Positions 18,674-27,716 of a stretch of DNA of 64,000 bases are shown here, one piece after another. The position numbers and the translations under genes are program-made. The stretch's first letter is position 1; each line of letters begins with the position of its first letter. The stretch covers positions 1,860,001-1,924,000 of the forward strand of contig CP090854.1 of NCBI GenBank assembly GCA_041879425.1, written 5' to 3'. The DNA comes from Vibrio pomeroyi. GTDB lineage: Bacteria; Pseudomonadota; Gammaproteobacteria; Enterobacterales; Vibrionaceae. The notes beneath the pieces are model-generated. The model ran no database searches. It was not told the origin of the DNA and saw only the letters and a program-made list of their open reading frames with translations.

Positions 18674-18729
18674 TATTTTAGCATTCCTTTATCCAGTTGG
18701 GTAGTAAAAAAACCGGATTTAAAGAATGG

Positions 18730-19407
18730 CTATACGGTATAAATAATGAGCTGTAGTGCCATATAACCGGTATAGAAACCGTAAATGAGAATTAAAATTG
18801 CGCCTAGTTGGCGAAATAAGTCAGCTTGTTGCAGTTTCTTGAGGAAATTAGCGCCCATACCAACCGTCAGCATCGCTGGGAGCGTCCCTAAACCGAAGGC
18901 TAGCATGATGCCCGCTCCGTTGTACCAACTTCCCGATACCGCAGCCCACGTCAGCATTGAGTAAACAAGGCCACATGGAAGCCAACCCCAGATAAAACCA
19001 AAAGGTAGGGCGTGACTTGGATGCTTCAAAGGTAGAAATGATTTACCTATAGGCGAGATATAACGCCAAAGCTTCTGGCCAACTTTTTCAAAGAACAACA
19101 AGCCGAACCACCATTTGCCAATGTATAAGCCTAAGATGATCATAAAGACAGCAGCAAATAGACGCAGCCAACCAAGCAAAGCATTAAAGTCGCTGAGCTG
19201 GCCAATCGAAGAGATTGCTCCGCCTATCACGCCACCAATCACGGTATAGCTTAATAAGCGTCCAAGGTTATAAAGGAGGGGGATAACAGGGGAAGGTTTG
19301 GCATTACCGATCGAAAGAAGCGACGCGATACCACCACACATTCCCATGCAGTGTCCCGCGCCGATCAATCCAACAACAAAAGCTCCGATCCAATCAGGCG
19401 TCATCAT
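18730..19407 (-). CDS. Sulfite exporter TauE/SafE (COG2836) family membrane protein of the cco cluster
   Basis: A 225-residue protein with about six helices and the DsbD/TauE-like pattern: GAGHCMGMCGGIASLL at the N-terminus and WGWLPCGLVYSML in the second half. Two Cys in the first motif and one in the second could take part in metal or thiol handling. It overlaps ccoS by 14 bases. Proteins of this group commonly follow ccoS in gamma-proteobacteria and are thought to help cbb3 oxidase or copper biogenesis; the exact job is not shown here. The start could be either of two adjacent ATGs (19407 or 19404). Confidence 0.85.
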   Translation of the reverse strand: MMTPDWIGAFVVGLIGAGHCMGMCGGIASLLSIGNAKPSPVIPLLYNLGRLLSYTVIGGVIGGAISSIGQLSDFNALLGWLRLFAAVFMIILGLYIGKWWFGLLFFEKVGQKLWRYISPIGKSFLPLKHPSHALPFGFIWGWLPCGLVYSMLTWAAVSGSWYNGAGIMLAFGLGTLPAMLTVGMGANFLKKLQQADLFRQLGAILILIYGFYTGYMALQLIIYTV

Positions 19408-19630
19408 TCTTTTTATCTAAGTTAGGTTGGCTTTCGTTGTCAGCTTTCTCACTCTTGACAGGTTTGCTGTCTGAATGGTTATGGGCCTTTTCGTCTTCAT
19501 CAAACAGAATGTTGTGGCCTTGGCGCTCAAGGTCTTCAAACTGTTCGCTCTTAACGGCCCATAGAAAGATACCGACAGCGATACACACAAGTACGATCGC
19601 GATTGGAATGAGTATATATAAGCTTTCCAT
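19394..19630 (-). CDS. ccoS: cbb3 oxidase maturation protein CcoS
   Basis: A 78-residue single-helix membrane protein: MESLYILIPIAIVLVCIAVGIFLWAV is the helix, followed by FEDLERQGHNILFD, the family's conserved stretch. It is needed for heme and copper insertion into the oxidase. Its start overlaps the ccoI stop (TAATG). The Asp/Glu/Lys/Asn-rich tail is longer than usual and probably unstructured. Confidence 0.92.
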   Translation of the reverse strand: MESLYILIPIAIVLVCIAVGIFLWAVKSEQFEDLERQGHNILFDEDEKAHNHSDSKPVKSEKADNESQPNLDKKNDDA

Positions 19631-22002
19631 TATTTACCTTGCTCTTTTAAAAGCCTTAACGAGTTAGACACAACAATAATAGAGCTAGCAGACATGCCAA
19701 CAACGGCAATGTAAGGAGCAACCAAACCAGCGACAGCCAATGGAAGAATAAGCAGGTTATATCCCAACGACCATGCAAGGTTCTCACGGATTATCTTACG
19801 CGTTTTTAGCGCCAAAGTACGCGACTTCAGTAATCTATCGAGTTTGTCGCCCAATAAAACCATGTCTGCAGAAGCTTTAGCCACGTCTGTACCACCGCCC
19901 ATTGCGACAGAAAGATGAGCACCCGCAAGAATAGGGGCATCGTTAATTCCATCGCCAACCATCATTGTTATGTCACTTGCGTCTCTAGAGTTAAGGTAAG
20001 CCAGCTTATCTTCAGGTTTCGCGTTCGCAACGATATCGGTAATGCCAATCTCTTCAGCAACGGGTTTTGCGTTAATCAACGAGTCACCAGTCAGCAAGGT
20101 GGTTTTGATACCCGCTTCTTTGAATTGCTTAATGAACTCGATGCTTTCTTTGCGAATCGGATCTTCATAAGTAAATGTCGCGATATGGCGGCCAGCTAGA
20201 GACAGGTAGATGCCATTACTTTCGGAAGGTTGAGATTTACCAAGAATGAACTCACTGCTGCCGATCGCTACTTCTTGACCATTCCACTCGCCAGTAATGC
20301 CCGAACCAATCACGTTGTTAACAGATTCTACTTCGATATCCTCTGAAACATAGCTCTTGAACGCTTTAGCAATAGGGTGGTTCGCGTGTTGTTCAAGGCT
20401 AGCTGCAACTTGTAAGCATGTCTCTTTATCAATGTCTGAGAAGGTTTCAACTTGGCTGATACGAATATCACCTTCAGTCAATGTGCCCGTCTTATCGATG
20501 ATTAAGTGGTTCACTTTACACAAGGTCTCAAATACGTGGCCTTTACGTAGCAAAATACCAAAGTTACCCATACGAGAAGTTGAACAGGTAATCGCTGTCG
20601 GTGTAGCAAGCGATAGAGCACACGGACAAGTCGCAACAAGTACCGAAAGCATGATCCAGAATGCGTCTTCAGGGCGTGTTTGGTGCCAGTAAAACCAAGT
20701 ACCGAACGAAATAATCAGAATCACAGCGACAAAGTATCGAGCGACCACATCGGCAATCTCTGCGATGCGAGGCTTAGACAGTTGCGCTTCGTCTTGTAGG
20801 CGAACAATATTGGAAATCACTGAATCTGCTTTAGACGTCATCACTTCCAATTCAAACGATTCATCACCATTCAATGTGCCTGCAAAGACGGTATCGCCTT
20901 CGTTTTTCACCACATGGATAGATTCGCCAGTCAGCATGGATTCATCGATGTGGACTCGGCCAGACAGCACTTTGCCATCAGCAGGAATGTGTTCACCCGG
21001 AAGTACGCGGATCTGATCGCCTACTTTTAAGGTTTTAACTGGAACTTGTTCGCCATCGAGCGTTGTCGCCATTGCAGGGACGAGCTTAAGCAAGTTACCA
21101 CTTGCTGCCGCCGCTTTACGACGTGCGCGCATTTCAAGAAAACGACCAAGCAACAGGAAGAAGGTGAACATCGAAATCGATTCAAAGAACACTTCGCCTT
21201 TTTCTGTCACGGTTGCAACCAAGCTTGCCACGTAGGCAAACAAAAGAGCAATCGAAACCGGTACATCCATACCTAACGTTCGACCTTTGATGCTTCGCCA
21301 TGCATTGATATAGAAAGGTAACGCAGAATAGAGTAGAACCGGTGTTGCGAATATCAAGCTGACCCAGCGGAAGTAGTTTTTAAACTCAGGCTCAAGATTA
21401 CCAAACACTTCAAGGTAGAGCGCTACTGCCAGCATCATCACCTGCATGGTCGCTAGGCCAGCGACACCAAGGCGATACAAGTAGTTCTTCATTGAGCGGT
21501 GGTAGGCCGCTTCTTGTTGGTCAGCCTCGAAAGGCGCCGCTTTATAGCCAAGGGTATGGATTGCCGATAACAACTCGCTCAATTTGACTTGCGTGTTGTC
21601 CCAGCTAAGTAGGGCACGGTTAGTGGTGGTATTCACACGAATGCTACCAACACCTTGTTTTGAAGAGACTTGCTTCTCAATAAGCCATGCACAGGCGGCA
21701 CAAGAGACACCCTCTAGTGACAATGTCACTTCAGAGGTGTTTTCGGAATTACGAACGAATTCTAATTGAACATCTTCGTTGTCGTAATGACTGAGTGCCA
21801 GTAGTTGCTCTGGCACTAGATCAGCTTTTTCAGCAGGAGCGGTGCGATATTGGTAGTAAGAAACCAAACCGCTATCAACGATTGTCTGGGCTACGGTTTC
21901 GCAACCCGGACAACACATCTTACGAGTCGATCCTAAGATCTCTACTTTAAAATCCGTTTCCGCTGGTACATCTTCACCGCAGTGATAACAGGATTCACAC
22001 AT
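19630..22002 (-). CDS. ccoI: Copper P1B-type ATPase for cbb3 oxidase assembly
   Basis: A 790-residue copper exporter (FixI/CopA2 type) supplying CuB to the oxidase. The N-terminus carries CYHCGED and MCCPGC metal-binding cysteines, then an HMA domain with SCAAC. The membrane copper site is ATCPCALSLATP, the phosphorylation site is DKTGTLTEG, the ATP-binding domain has HP (HANHPIAKA), and the hinge is GDGINDAP. It lies between ccoH and ccoS. A perfect matS-like 13-mer lies inside the gene at 21717–21729. Confidence 0.95.
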   Translation of the reverse strand: MCESCYHCGEDVPAETDFKVEILGSTRKMCCPGCETVAQTIVDSGLVSYYQYRTAPAEKADLVPEQLLALSHYDNEDVQLEFVRNSENTSEVTLSLEGVSCAACAWLIEKQVSSKQGVGSIRVNTTTNRALLSWDNTQVKLSELLSAIHTLGYKAAPFEADQQEAAYHRSMKNYLYRLGVAGLATMQVMMLAVALYLEVFGNLEPEFKNYFRWVSLIFATPVLLYSALPFYINAWRSIKGRTLGMDVPVSIALLFAYVASLVATVTEKGEVFFESISMFTFFLLLGRFLEMRARRKAAAASGNLLKLVPAMATTLDGEQVPVKTLKVGDQIRVLPGEHIPADGKVLSGRVHIDESMLTGESIHVVKNEGDTVFAGTLNGDESFELEVMTSKADSVISNIVRLQDEAQLSKPRIAEIADVVARYFVAVILIISFGTWFYWHQTRPEDAFWIMLSVLVATCPCALSLATPTAITCSTSRMGNFGILLRKGHVFETLCKVNHLIIDKTGTLTEGDIRISQVETFSDIDKETCLQVAASLEQHANHPIAKAFKSYVSEDIEVESVNNVIGSGITGEWNGQEVAIGSSEFILGKSQPSESNGIYLSLAGRHIATFTYEDPIRKESIEFIKQFKEAGIKTTLLTGDSLINAKPVAEEIGITDIVANAKPEDKLAYLNSRDASDITMMVGDGINDAPILAGAHLSVAMGGGTDVAKASADMVLLGDKLDRLLKSRTLALKTRKIIRENLAWSLGYNLLILPLAVAGLVAPYIAVVGMSASSIIVVSNSLRLLKEQGK
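21717..21729. other. Candidate matS site (MatP target)
   Basis: GTGACAATGTCAC fits GTGACRNYGTCAC at every position. I read every GTCAC in the window and this is the only perfect match; by chance one expects about 0.015 such sites in 64 kb. The matP gene lies 12.4 kb away, and MatP sites mark the terminus macrodomain. Confidence 0.65.
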
Positions 22003-22007
22003 AAGCT

Positions 22008-22487
22008 TTAGTTCGTTAGTTGAGTAGGAGTTTCAATGGGGAAGTTCATACGACCTTGCACTAACCATTCTGAATCGTGCGGAGACAGCTCGATAAACCA
22101 TGGACCTTGCATTTCGTGGTCTAGAGTCAAGGTGTAGTTGCCTCTCGCATCAGCAGTCAGCAGTTGAGTGAAATCGCGGTCAGGCAGCGTTCTGTGTACG
22201 AACATCGCACTAATAGCAGGGAAGTGTTCAAGCTTACCTTTGTCTAGAGTAATGATAACTGAGTTACCTTTCTCGTTAACTAAAGCTGACAGGCCTAATT
22301 CTTTAGCGATGTTTACTTTCGAAATATCGACATTAATGCCTTTTCCTTTTTTATAGTAATCCTCAGTCACTAGGTCTACAGAGTTCTGTGTAAACACAAT
22401 AACCGTCATGATGGTCCAAATAACTACTGTTGCTGGCAACGCGATTAAGAACCACGGCCAAAACTGTTTATACCAAGGCTTTACCAT
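22008..22487 (-). CDS. ccoH: cbb3 oxidase assembly protein CcoH (FixH)
   Basis: A 159-residue protein with one N-terminal helix (WFLIALPATVVIWTIMTVIVF) and a periplasmic beta domain, the FixH plan. VTEDYYKKGKGINVDI is the family-typical stretch after the helix. It starts the ccoHIS–TauE assembly group, six bases before ccoI. A hairpin separates it from ccoP. No ccoG gene is present between ccoP and ccoH, unlike many organisms. Confidence 0.9.
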   Translation of the reverse strand: MVKPWYKQFWPWFLIALPATVVIWTIMTVIVFTQNSVDLVTEDYYKKGKGINVDISKVNIAKELGLSALVNEKGNSVIITLDKGKLEHFPAISAMFVHRTLPDRDFTQLLTADARGNYTLTLDHEMQGPWFIELSPHDSEWLVQGRMNFPIETPTQLTN

Positions 22488-22532
22488 AAAAAATATCTCA
22501 AAAAAGAATAAAAAGAAGGGGTTATAAAATAA

Positions 22533-22562
22533 AGGAAAGACAGCCTCTTAGAAAGAGGCTGT
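22533..22562 (-). terminator. Hairpin between ccoP and ccoH
   Basis: Perfect stem ACAGCCTCTT-aga-AAGAGGCTGT right after the ccoP stop. The minus-strand sequence after it (CTTTCCTTTATTTT) is T-rich but interrupted, so it may be a leaky terminator that lowers assembly-factor expression relative to ccoNOQP. Confidence 0.65.
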
Positions 22563-22572
22563 TATTGAAATG

Positions 22573-23547
22573 TTACTTATTATCCGAGTTGCTTAAGCTC
22601 CACACGTAAGATGAAACCAGTTGTACTTTGTCTTCGCCTAGAATGTCTTTCCAAGCAGGCATTACGCCAGAACGTCCGTACATAACTGTTTCAGTTACAT
22701 CTGCGCGAGAATCGCCAAACAACCAATCGCGGTCAGTTAGGTCAGGAGCGCCAACAGCAGGGTTACCCTTACCATCAGTACCGTGACACGCTGCACACAC
22801 TACAAAGCGAGCTTTACCAGCTTCTGCTTCACGTGCGTTTACGCTACGACCAGAAAGGCTAAGAGTGTAGCTAACTACTTCTTTTACGCCTTCTTCGCCA
22901 AGCGCGTCTTTCCAACCTGGCATTTGACCAACACGACCGTGCATAACTGTTGTTACGATAGCCTCAGGCTCGCCGCCATATAGCCATGCATCGTCAGTTA
23001 GGTTAGGGAAACCTTTCTGACCACGTGCATCAGAGCCGTGACACTGAGAACAGTTTTGCAAGAATAAACGTTGACCCACTTTGATTGCGTCAGCATCTGA
23101 TGCAATGTCAGGGATTGAACGTAAACCGTTTTCGTCGTGAGCAAGCTTTCTGAATGCTTCACCAAAGTAGGTGTCTGCATCATCAAGCTCTTTCGCGTAC
23201 GCATCTAACTGTTTGTTTACTTGCGCAGCAGCAATTGCAGAGCGAGACTCTTCAATGCTACGCACTTCTTGGTTTGAACTTGTCCAACCTAGTAGACCTT
23301 TAAAGTTGCCAAGGCCTGGGTATAGAGCAAGGTAAACCGCTGCAAAAACAATCGTACTGATGAAAAGGTATGTCCACCATTTTGGTAGTGGGTTGTTAAG
23401 CTCACGAATACCATCGTATTCATGGCCCATATCATGACCTTCTTCAACGCCTGTTTTGTCTTTAAAACACCAACGAAGTAAGACAGCACAACCAATTAGG
23501 GTACCAATCGTAATCGCACTAACCCAGATACTCCAGAATGTACTCAT
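22573..23547 (-). CDS. ccoP: cbb3 cytochrome c oxidase diheme subunit CcoP
   Basis: A 324-residue membrane-anchored diheme cytochrome c that takes electrons from soluble donors. Two N-terminal hydrophobic segments are followed by two CXXCH motifs, CSQCH and CAACH, each with a downstream Met ligand (GQMPGW and GVMPAW). The start overlaps the ccoQ stop (TAATG). Confidence 0.96.
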   Translation of the reverse strand: MSTFWSIWVSAITIGTLIGCAVLLRWCFKDKTGVEEGHDMGHEYDGIRELNNPLPKWWTYLFISTIVFAAVYLALYPGLGNFKGLLGWTSSNQEVRSIEESRSAIAAAQVNKQLDAYAKELDDADTYFGEAFRKLAHDENGLRSIPDIASDADAIKVGQRLFLQNCSQCHGSDARGQKGFPNLTDDAWLYGGEPEAIVTTVMHGRVGQMPGWKDALGEEGVKEVVSYTLSLSGRSVNAREAEAGKARFVVCAACHGTDGKGNPAVGAPDLTDRDWLFGDSRADVTETVMYGRSGVMPAWKDILGEDKVQLVSSYVWSLSNSDNK

Positions 23548-23723
23548 TACTTTGTCACTCCTTCATTTTTAGAACTTGTTGCTGGCTCGTCGTCAGCAAA
23601 CACTAGGTTCGCATCTTCGTCGAAACGTGATTTACGGTTTTTGCCGTATGCCCACCAAACGATGCCGATGAAGCAAGCAAAAACAGTCACAGTCCAAACA
23701 CTTTGAAATGTAATAATGTCCAT
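23547..23723 (-). CDS. ccoQ: cbb3 oxidase small subunit CcoQ
   Basis: A 58-residue protein read directly from the sequence: MDIITFQSVWTVTVFACFIG begins it, followed by IVWWAYGKNRKSRFDEDANL. One membrane helix with a basic-acidic tail and the position between ccoO and ccoP identify CcoQ, which stabilises the complex. Its stop overlaps the ccoP start in TAATG; its ATG lies 9 bases after the ccoO stop. It is below the usual length cut-off for gene calling. Confidence 0.93.
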   Translation of the reverse strand: MDIITFQSVWTVTVFACFIGIVWWAYGKNRKSRFDEDANLVFADDEPATSSKNEGVTK

Positions 23724-23732
23724 AATTATTCC

Positions 23733-24353
23733 TTATTTCATTGCGTGGCCAAGCGATTGAAGGTAAGCGATGATTGCATCCATCTCTGTTTTTCCTTCAA
23801 CATCTTGTTTAGCGTTAGCAATTTGTTCATCTGTGTAAGGAACACCAAATTGATTACGGAAGAGTTCAAGCTTCTGTTGAGTCAATTTGCCATCAAGTAC
23901 ATTCTCAGCAAGCCATGGGAAACCAGGCATGTTTGATTCAGGAACAAGTTCACGAGGGTCGATAAGGTGAACACGGTGCCACTCATCAGAGTAACGATCA
24001 CCAACACGTGCAAGATCAGGACCAGTACGCTTAGAGCCCCATAGGAATGGGTGTTCCCAAACGCTTTCGCCAGCTACAGAGTAGTGGCCGTAACGTTCAG
24101 TCTCAGAACGGAAAGGACGAATCATTTGGCTGTGACATACGTTACAACCTTCACGAATGTAGATATCACGACCTTCCATTTCCAGAGCAGAGTAAACACG
24201 TAGGTTTTCTACAGGTTCAGTTGTCTGCTTTTGGAAGATAAGAGGGGTAATTTCTACTAAAGCACCAAAACTGATAGCAATAACGATCAAGATCGCTAGT
24301 AGGCCAACGTTCTTCTCTACCAACTCATGGCGATTATTTGAATTTGAGCTCAT
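23733..24353 (-). CDS. ccoO: cbb3 cytochrome c oxidase monoheme subunit CcoO
   Basis: A 206-residue membrane-anchored cytochrome c. One N-terminal helix ([18 protein letters not shown]) precedes the heme site [13 protein letters not shown], and the Met ligand is in SNMPGFPWL. It passes electrons from CcoP to CcoN. It lies 11 bases after ccoN. Confidence 0.96.
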   Translation of the reverse strand: MSSNSNNRHELVEKNVGLLAILIVIAISFGALVEITPLIFQKQTTEPVENLRVYSALEMEGRDIYIREGCNVCHSQMIRPFRSETERYGHYSVAGESVWEHPFLWGSKRTGPDLARVGDRYSDEWHRVHLIDPRELVPESNMPGFPWLAENVLDGKLTQQKLELFRNQFGVPYTDEQIANAKQDVEGKTEMDAIIAYLQSLGHAMK

Positions 24354-24364
24354 TCTAAATCTCC

Positions 24365-25792
24365 TTAAGCCGGTTGAGCGATAGCTTTAAGGCTATCTTT
24401 AGGTGCAGAAACAGTTTTGTACGTGTTGTATGCCATTAAGAACATACCAGATAGGAAGATGAAACCACCTAGGAAACGTACAAAGTAGAACGGGTAAGAC
24501 GCTTCTACAGATTCAACGAAGCTGTAAGTTAATGTACCGTCAGAGTTAACTGCACGCCACATCAGACCTTGCATCACACCAGAGATCCACATTGCAACAA
24601 TGTAGAAAACCGTACCAATCGTTGCTAACCAGAAGTGAACATTGATTAGAGATACAGAGTACATACGCTCTTGACCAAATAGTTTAGGAACTAAGTGGTA
24701 AACTGAACCGATAGAAACCATTGCAACCCAACCTAACGCACCAGAGTGAACGTGACCGATAGTCCAGTCCGTGTAGTGAGATAGTGCGTTAACCGTTTTG
24801 ATTGCCATCATTGGGCCTTCGAAAGTCGACATGCCGTAGAATGATAGAGAAACGATTAGGAAACGTAGGATTGGGTCGTAGCGAAGCTTATGCCACGCAC
24901 CAGATAGAGTCATAATACCGTTGATCATGCCACCCCAAGAAGGAGCAAACAGAACCAAAGACATAACCATACCTAGAGACTGAGTCCAGTCAGGAAGTGC
25001 AGTGTAGTGTAGGTGGTGAGGACCAGCCCAAATATACAGAGACACAAGAGCCCAGAAGTGAACGATCGACAAACGGTAAGAATAAACAGGGCGACCAGCT
25101 TGTTTAGGAACGAAGTAGTACATCATACCTAGGAAACCAGCTGTCAATAGGAAGCCTACCGCATTGTGTCCGTACCACCATTGCACCATTGCATCAATTG
25201 CACCTGAGTAAATCGAGTACGATTTAAACGCAGATACAGGAACAGCTAGGCTGTTAACGATGTGCAACACGGCAACCGTGATGATGAAGGCTCCGAAGAA
25301 CCAGTTTGCTACGTAAATGTGCGATGTTTTACGCTTAATCATCGTTCCGAAGAACACGACCGCATAAGCTACCCACACAAGAGTAATAGCAATATCGATT
25401 GGCCATTCTAGTTCTGCGTATTCTTTACCAGAGGTCAAACCTAACGGTAAAGTAATTGCAGCGGACAGGATAATCGCTTGCCAACCCCAAAAGGTAAAGG
25501 CTACGAGAGGGCCACCAAAGAGACGCGTCTGACAGGTACGTTGCACAACATAATATGATGTTGCAAACAGCGCACTTGTACCGAACGCAAAAATAACCGC
25601 ATTAGTATGCAGGGGACGTAAACGACTGTACGTCAACCACGGCGTATCAAAGTTTAGCTGTGGCCAAACTAATTGAGCGGCAATCAAAACACCAACGCCC
25701 ATACCGACAATACCCCACAAAATTGTAACGAGGGTAAATTGACGGACGACCGTATAGTTGTAGTTTTGTTCAAGCTGCTTTTCTTGGCTCAT
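24365..25792 (-). CDS. ccoN: cbb3 cytochrome c oxidase catalytic subunit CcoN
   Basis: A 475-residue heme-copper oxidase subunit I with about 12 helices, a high-affinity terminal oxidase for low oxygen that also pumps protons. Metal-ligand histidines are readable in [30 protein letters not shown] and [10 protein letters not shown]. The ATG at 25792 has GGA about 9 bases upstream; the ATG at 25798 sits right on that site. It is the first gene of ccoNOQP and diverges from the small membrane-protein gene at 26051. Confidence 0.96.
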   Translation of the reverse strand: MSQEKQLEQNYNYTVVRQFTLVTILWGIVGMGVGVLIAAQLVWPQLNFDTPWLTYSRLRPLHTNAVIFAFGTSALFATSYYVVQRTCQTRLFGGPLVAFTFWGWQAIILSAAITLPLGLTSGKEYAELEWPIDIAITLVWVAYAVVFFGTMIKRKTSHIYVANWFFGAFIITVAVLHIVNSLAVPVSAFKSYSIYSGAIDAMVQWWYGHNAVGFLLTAGFLGMMYYFVPKQAGRPVYSYRLSIVHFWALVSLYIWAGPHHLHYTALPDWTQSLGMVMSLVLFAPSWGGMINGIMTLSGAWHKLRYDPILRFLIVSLSFYGMSTFEGPMMAIKTVNALSHYTDWTIGHVHSGALGWVAMVSIGSVYHLVPKLFGQERMYSVSLINVHFWLATIGTVFYIVAMWISGVMQGLMWRAVNSDGTLTYSFVESVEASYPFYFVRFLGGFIFLSGMFLMAYNTYKTVSAPKDSLKAIAQPA

Positions 25793-26050
25793 TTGCATGC
25801 TTCCAATTTCTTATTTACTACACTTTACTTCCAACACGACTCACGTCGTAATGCCACCCAAATTAGAAAAGGAAATGCAGCCTATTCAGGGCTTTATTTC
25901 CACTTGCTGATTTTAAAAAAAAGTGGCATTTTCAACGCGACACTATACTTGAATTAACAAATCAATGACAGAGTAGTAACCTTACGCTTGGTCTGGAATT
26001 GGATTTTTATTTAAAAACTTTGAACTTTGTAACAAGGAGTAAAGATTATA

Positions 26051-26416
26051 ATGGCAGCACAAAAGCTAACAAAAGGCAGGCTTGTTCAAATTATCGTCAT
26101 GTTGGTTATTTTAATAGCTGCATTTACTTGGAGAACAGTAACATACGATAATAACGAAACAGTAAACTGTATAGTTTCAAAACCTTGTGAATTTGGTATT
26201 GATAATCATAATGTTTTAATTTCAGCCGATAACCTAGGCTATTCGATCGAAACATCTAAAACTGGCAAATTTATCATTAGCTACAATGAAAGCGGAATTT
26301 TGGAACAGAAAGGGCCTTCAAATTGGCTGTTACAAACCGATGATAATAGCTCCTCAATAACAGTTACATTTCCACAACAGATAAGCACGTTTTCTGTAAA
26401 CCTCTCTAAAGAGTAA
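26051..26416 (+). CDS. Membrane-anchored periplasmic protein of unknown function beside ccoN
   Basis: A 121-residue protein: a short basic start, one helix (LVQIIVMLVILIAAFTW) and a periplasmic beta-rich domain with two cysteines (NCIVSKPCEF). A clear AAGGAG ribosome site lies before the ATG. I do not recognise a family. It is divergent from ccoN and upstream of the nosP–vpsS pair; vibrios I remember share this order, so it is a real conserved gene. Its compact beta domain with a Cys-x5-Cys pair could bind a metal or sit on the oxidase, but that is a guess. Confidence 0.8.
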   Translation: MAAQKLTKGRLVQIIVMLVILIAAFTWRTVTYDNNETVNCIVSKPCEFGIDNHNVLISADNLGYSIETSKTGKFIISYNESGILEQKGPSNWLLQTDDNSSSITVTFPQQISTFSVNLSKE

Positions 26417-26531
26417 TAGAACGAAAACTTGGACACACCTCAGCGCTTTTGATAGAAATATGTACCAAATCAGTGAAACACAATGCATTAAAGTGTTATA
26501 AAGACAACATTAATAAAGTTTCCAGAAATCT

Positions 26532-27716
26532 ATGAAATTTCTATCAAAAGTCTCTTATTCGCTAGACGATAAAATCGCGGTAGATGAGTTGCTCAGTGGG
26601 GTCGAAAACCCTGATAACATTGCCTGTCTTATTTGTTACTGCACAGAAGAGTACTCCACGCTCGCTGTGCAGAGATATTTCGTAGATGCTCTCCCTAACA
26701 CTCCCATCCATGGCTGTACTACTTGTCACGGTATCATGACCGAAACTGGGTTCCATTCAGGCCCAGTCATTGGCGTCCTCATCATTTATGACTCAGGCAT
26801 CAACGCCTATGGTACGGGTATTGAACACTTTAGCGAGTCTATAGAACAAAGCACCTTCAACGCGATAGATAGAGCACTTAAAAACGCCAATCGTGAAGGT
26901 GAAATACCCGATCTTATCTTGTTGCATTCCACACCAGGAAACGAAGAGAAGGTGATGGCAGCCATCGATAACAAGTTTGGTACCGAGGTACCCATTATCG
27001 GAGGCAGCGCTGCAGACAATCAGGTTTCTGGAAATTGGAGCATCTTTACCGAAGAGTCACTCTCTATCAATGGTGTGTCTTTAACCGTCATATTTGCATC
27101 CCAATCTATCTATTCCTCATTCAGTGCTGGTCACACACCTACGCGTTACTCAGGCACCGTGACCAAAGTACGAAACAGAATATTATTAGAAATAGACCAT
27201 AGACCCGCAGTCACTGTTTATAACGAATGGACAAACTTCCATATAGGTGGCAGTGATGATGGCTATATCTTTGAAAAGTCTTCTGTTTATCCATTGGGCA
27301 GAAAGGTCGGTTCGTCTTATGACTACCCATATTTCAAGCTGTCTCACTCGATTAGAGAAACAGAATGCAATGGGATCGAGCTCTTCACCGACATCAGTGA
27401 AGGCGACACCATCTATTTAATGCAAGGCTCTAAGCAACAGTTAATAAGCCGTGCCGCAAATATCATTCATTCTTCTTATTACAACGATATGGATCTTGAA
27501 GAGAAACTCGGAGCAATCAACATCTTTTGCGCGGGCCCAATGCTCAACCTAAAGCAAGACATGGATGAGGTTTGTGACCAAATAAATCAAGCGCTTAATG
27601 GGCTGCCATACATATGCCCATTCACTTTTGGTGAACAAGGCAGGCTCTCTGGTGGTGAAAACGCACACGGAAACTTAATGGTGTCGTCAGCAACGTTTTA
27701 TAGGTTAAAGAAGTAA
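26532..27716 (+). CDS. nosP: FIST-domain nitric-oxide sensor (NosP/VpsV-type)
   Basis: A 394-residue protein with an N-terminal FIST domain (about 30–220; GCTTCHGIMTETGFH, PIIGGSAADN) and a C-terminal FIST_C domain (about 225–380; ICPFTFGEQGRLSGGENAHGN). FIST proteins of this type beside a hybrid kinase are the NosP heme sensors that respond to nitric oxide; the V. cholerae version is VpsV with the kinase VpsS. It is coupled to the kinase gene by an overlapping TAATG. Heme binding is assumed from family knowledge, not seen. The V. cholerae pair lies at the same place beside ccoN, as far as I recall. Confidence 0.88.
   Translation: MKFLSKVSYSLDDKIAVDELLSGVENPDNIACLICYCTEEYSTLAVQRYFVDALPNTPIHGCTTCHGIMTETGFHSGPVIGVLIIYDSGINAYGTGIEHFSESIEQSTFNAIDRALKNANREGEIPDLILLHSTPGNEEKVMAAIDNKFGTEVPIIGGSAADNQVSGNWSIFTEESLSINGVSLTVIFASQSIYSSFSAGHTPTRYSGTVTKVRNRILLEIDHRPAVTVYNEWTNFHIGGSDDGYIFEKSSVYPLGRKVGSSYDYPYFKLSHSIRETECNGIELFTDISEGDTIYLMQGSKQQLISRAANIIHSSYYNDMDLEEKLGAINIFCAGPMLNLKQDMDEVCDQINQALNGLPYICPFTFGEQGRLSGGENAHGNLMVSSATFYRLKK

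Noticed and set aside
25950..25966. TTGAATTAACAAATCAA, resembling an FNR box upstream of ccoN
   Set aside because: The half-sites are separated by nine bases instead of six, and the element would lie close to the −10 region rather than at −41.5. It is probably chance, although Fnr control of cco remains likely from biology.
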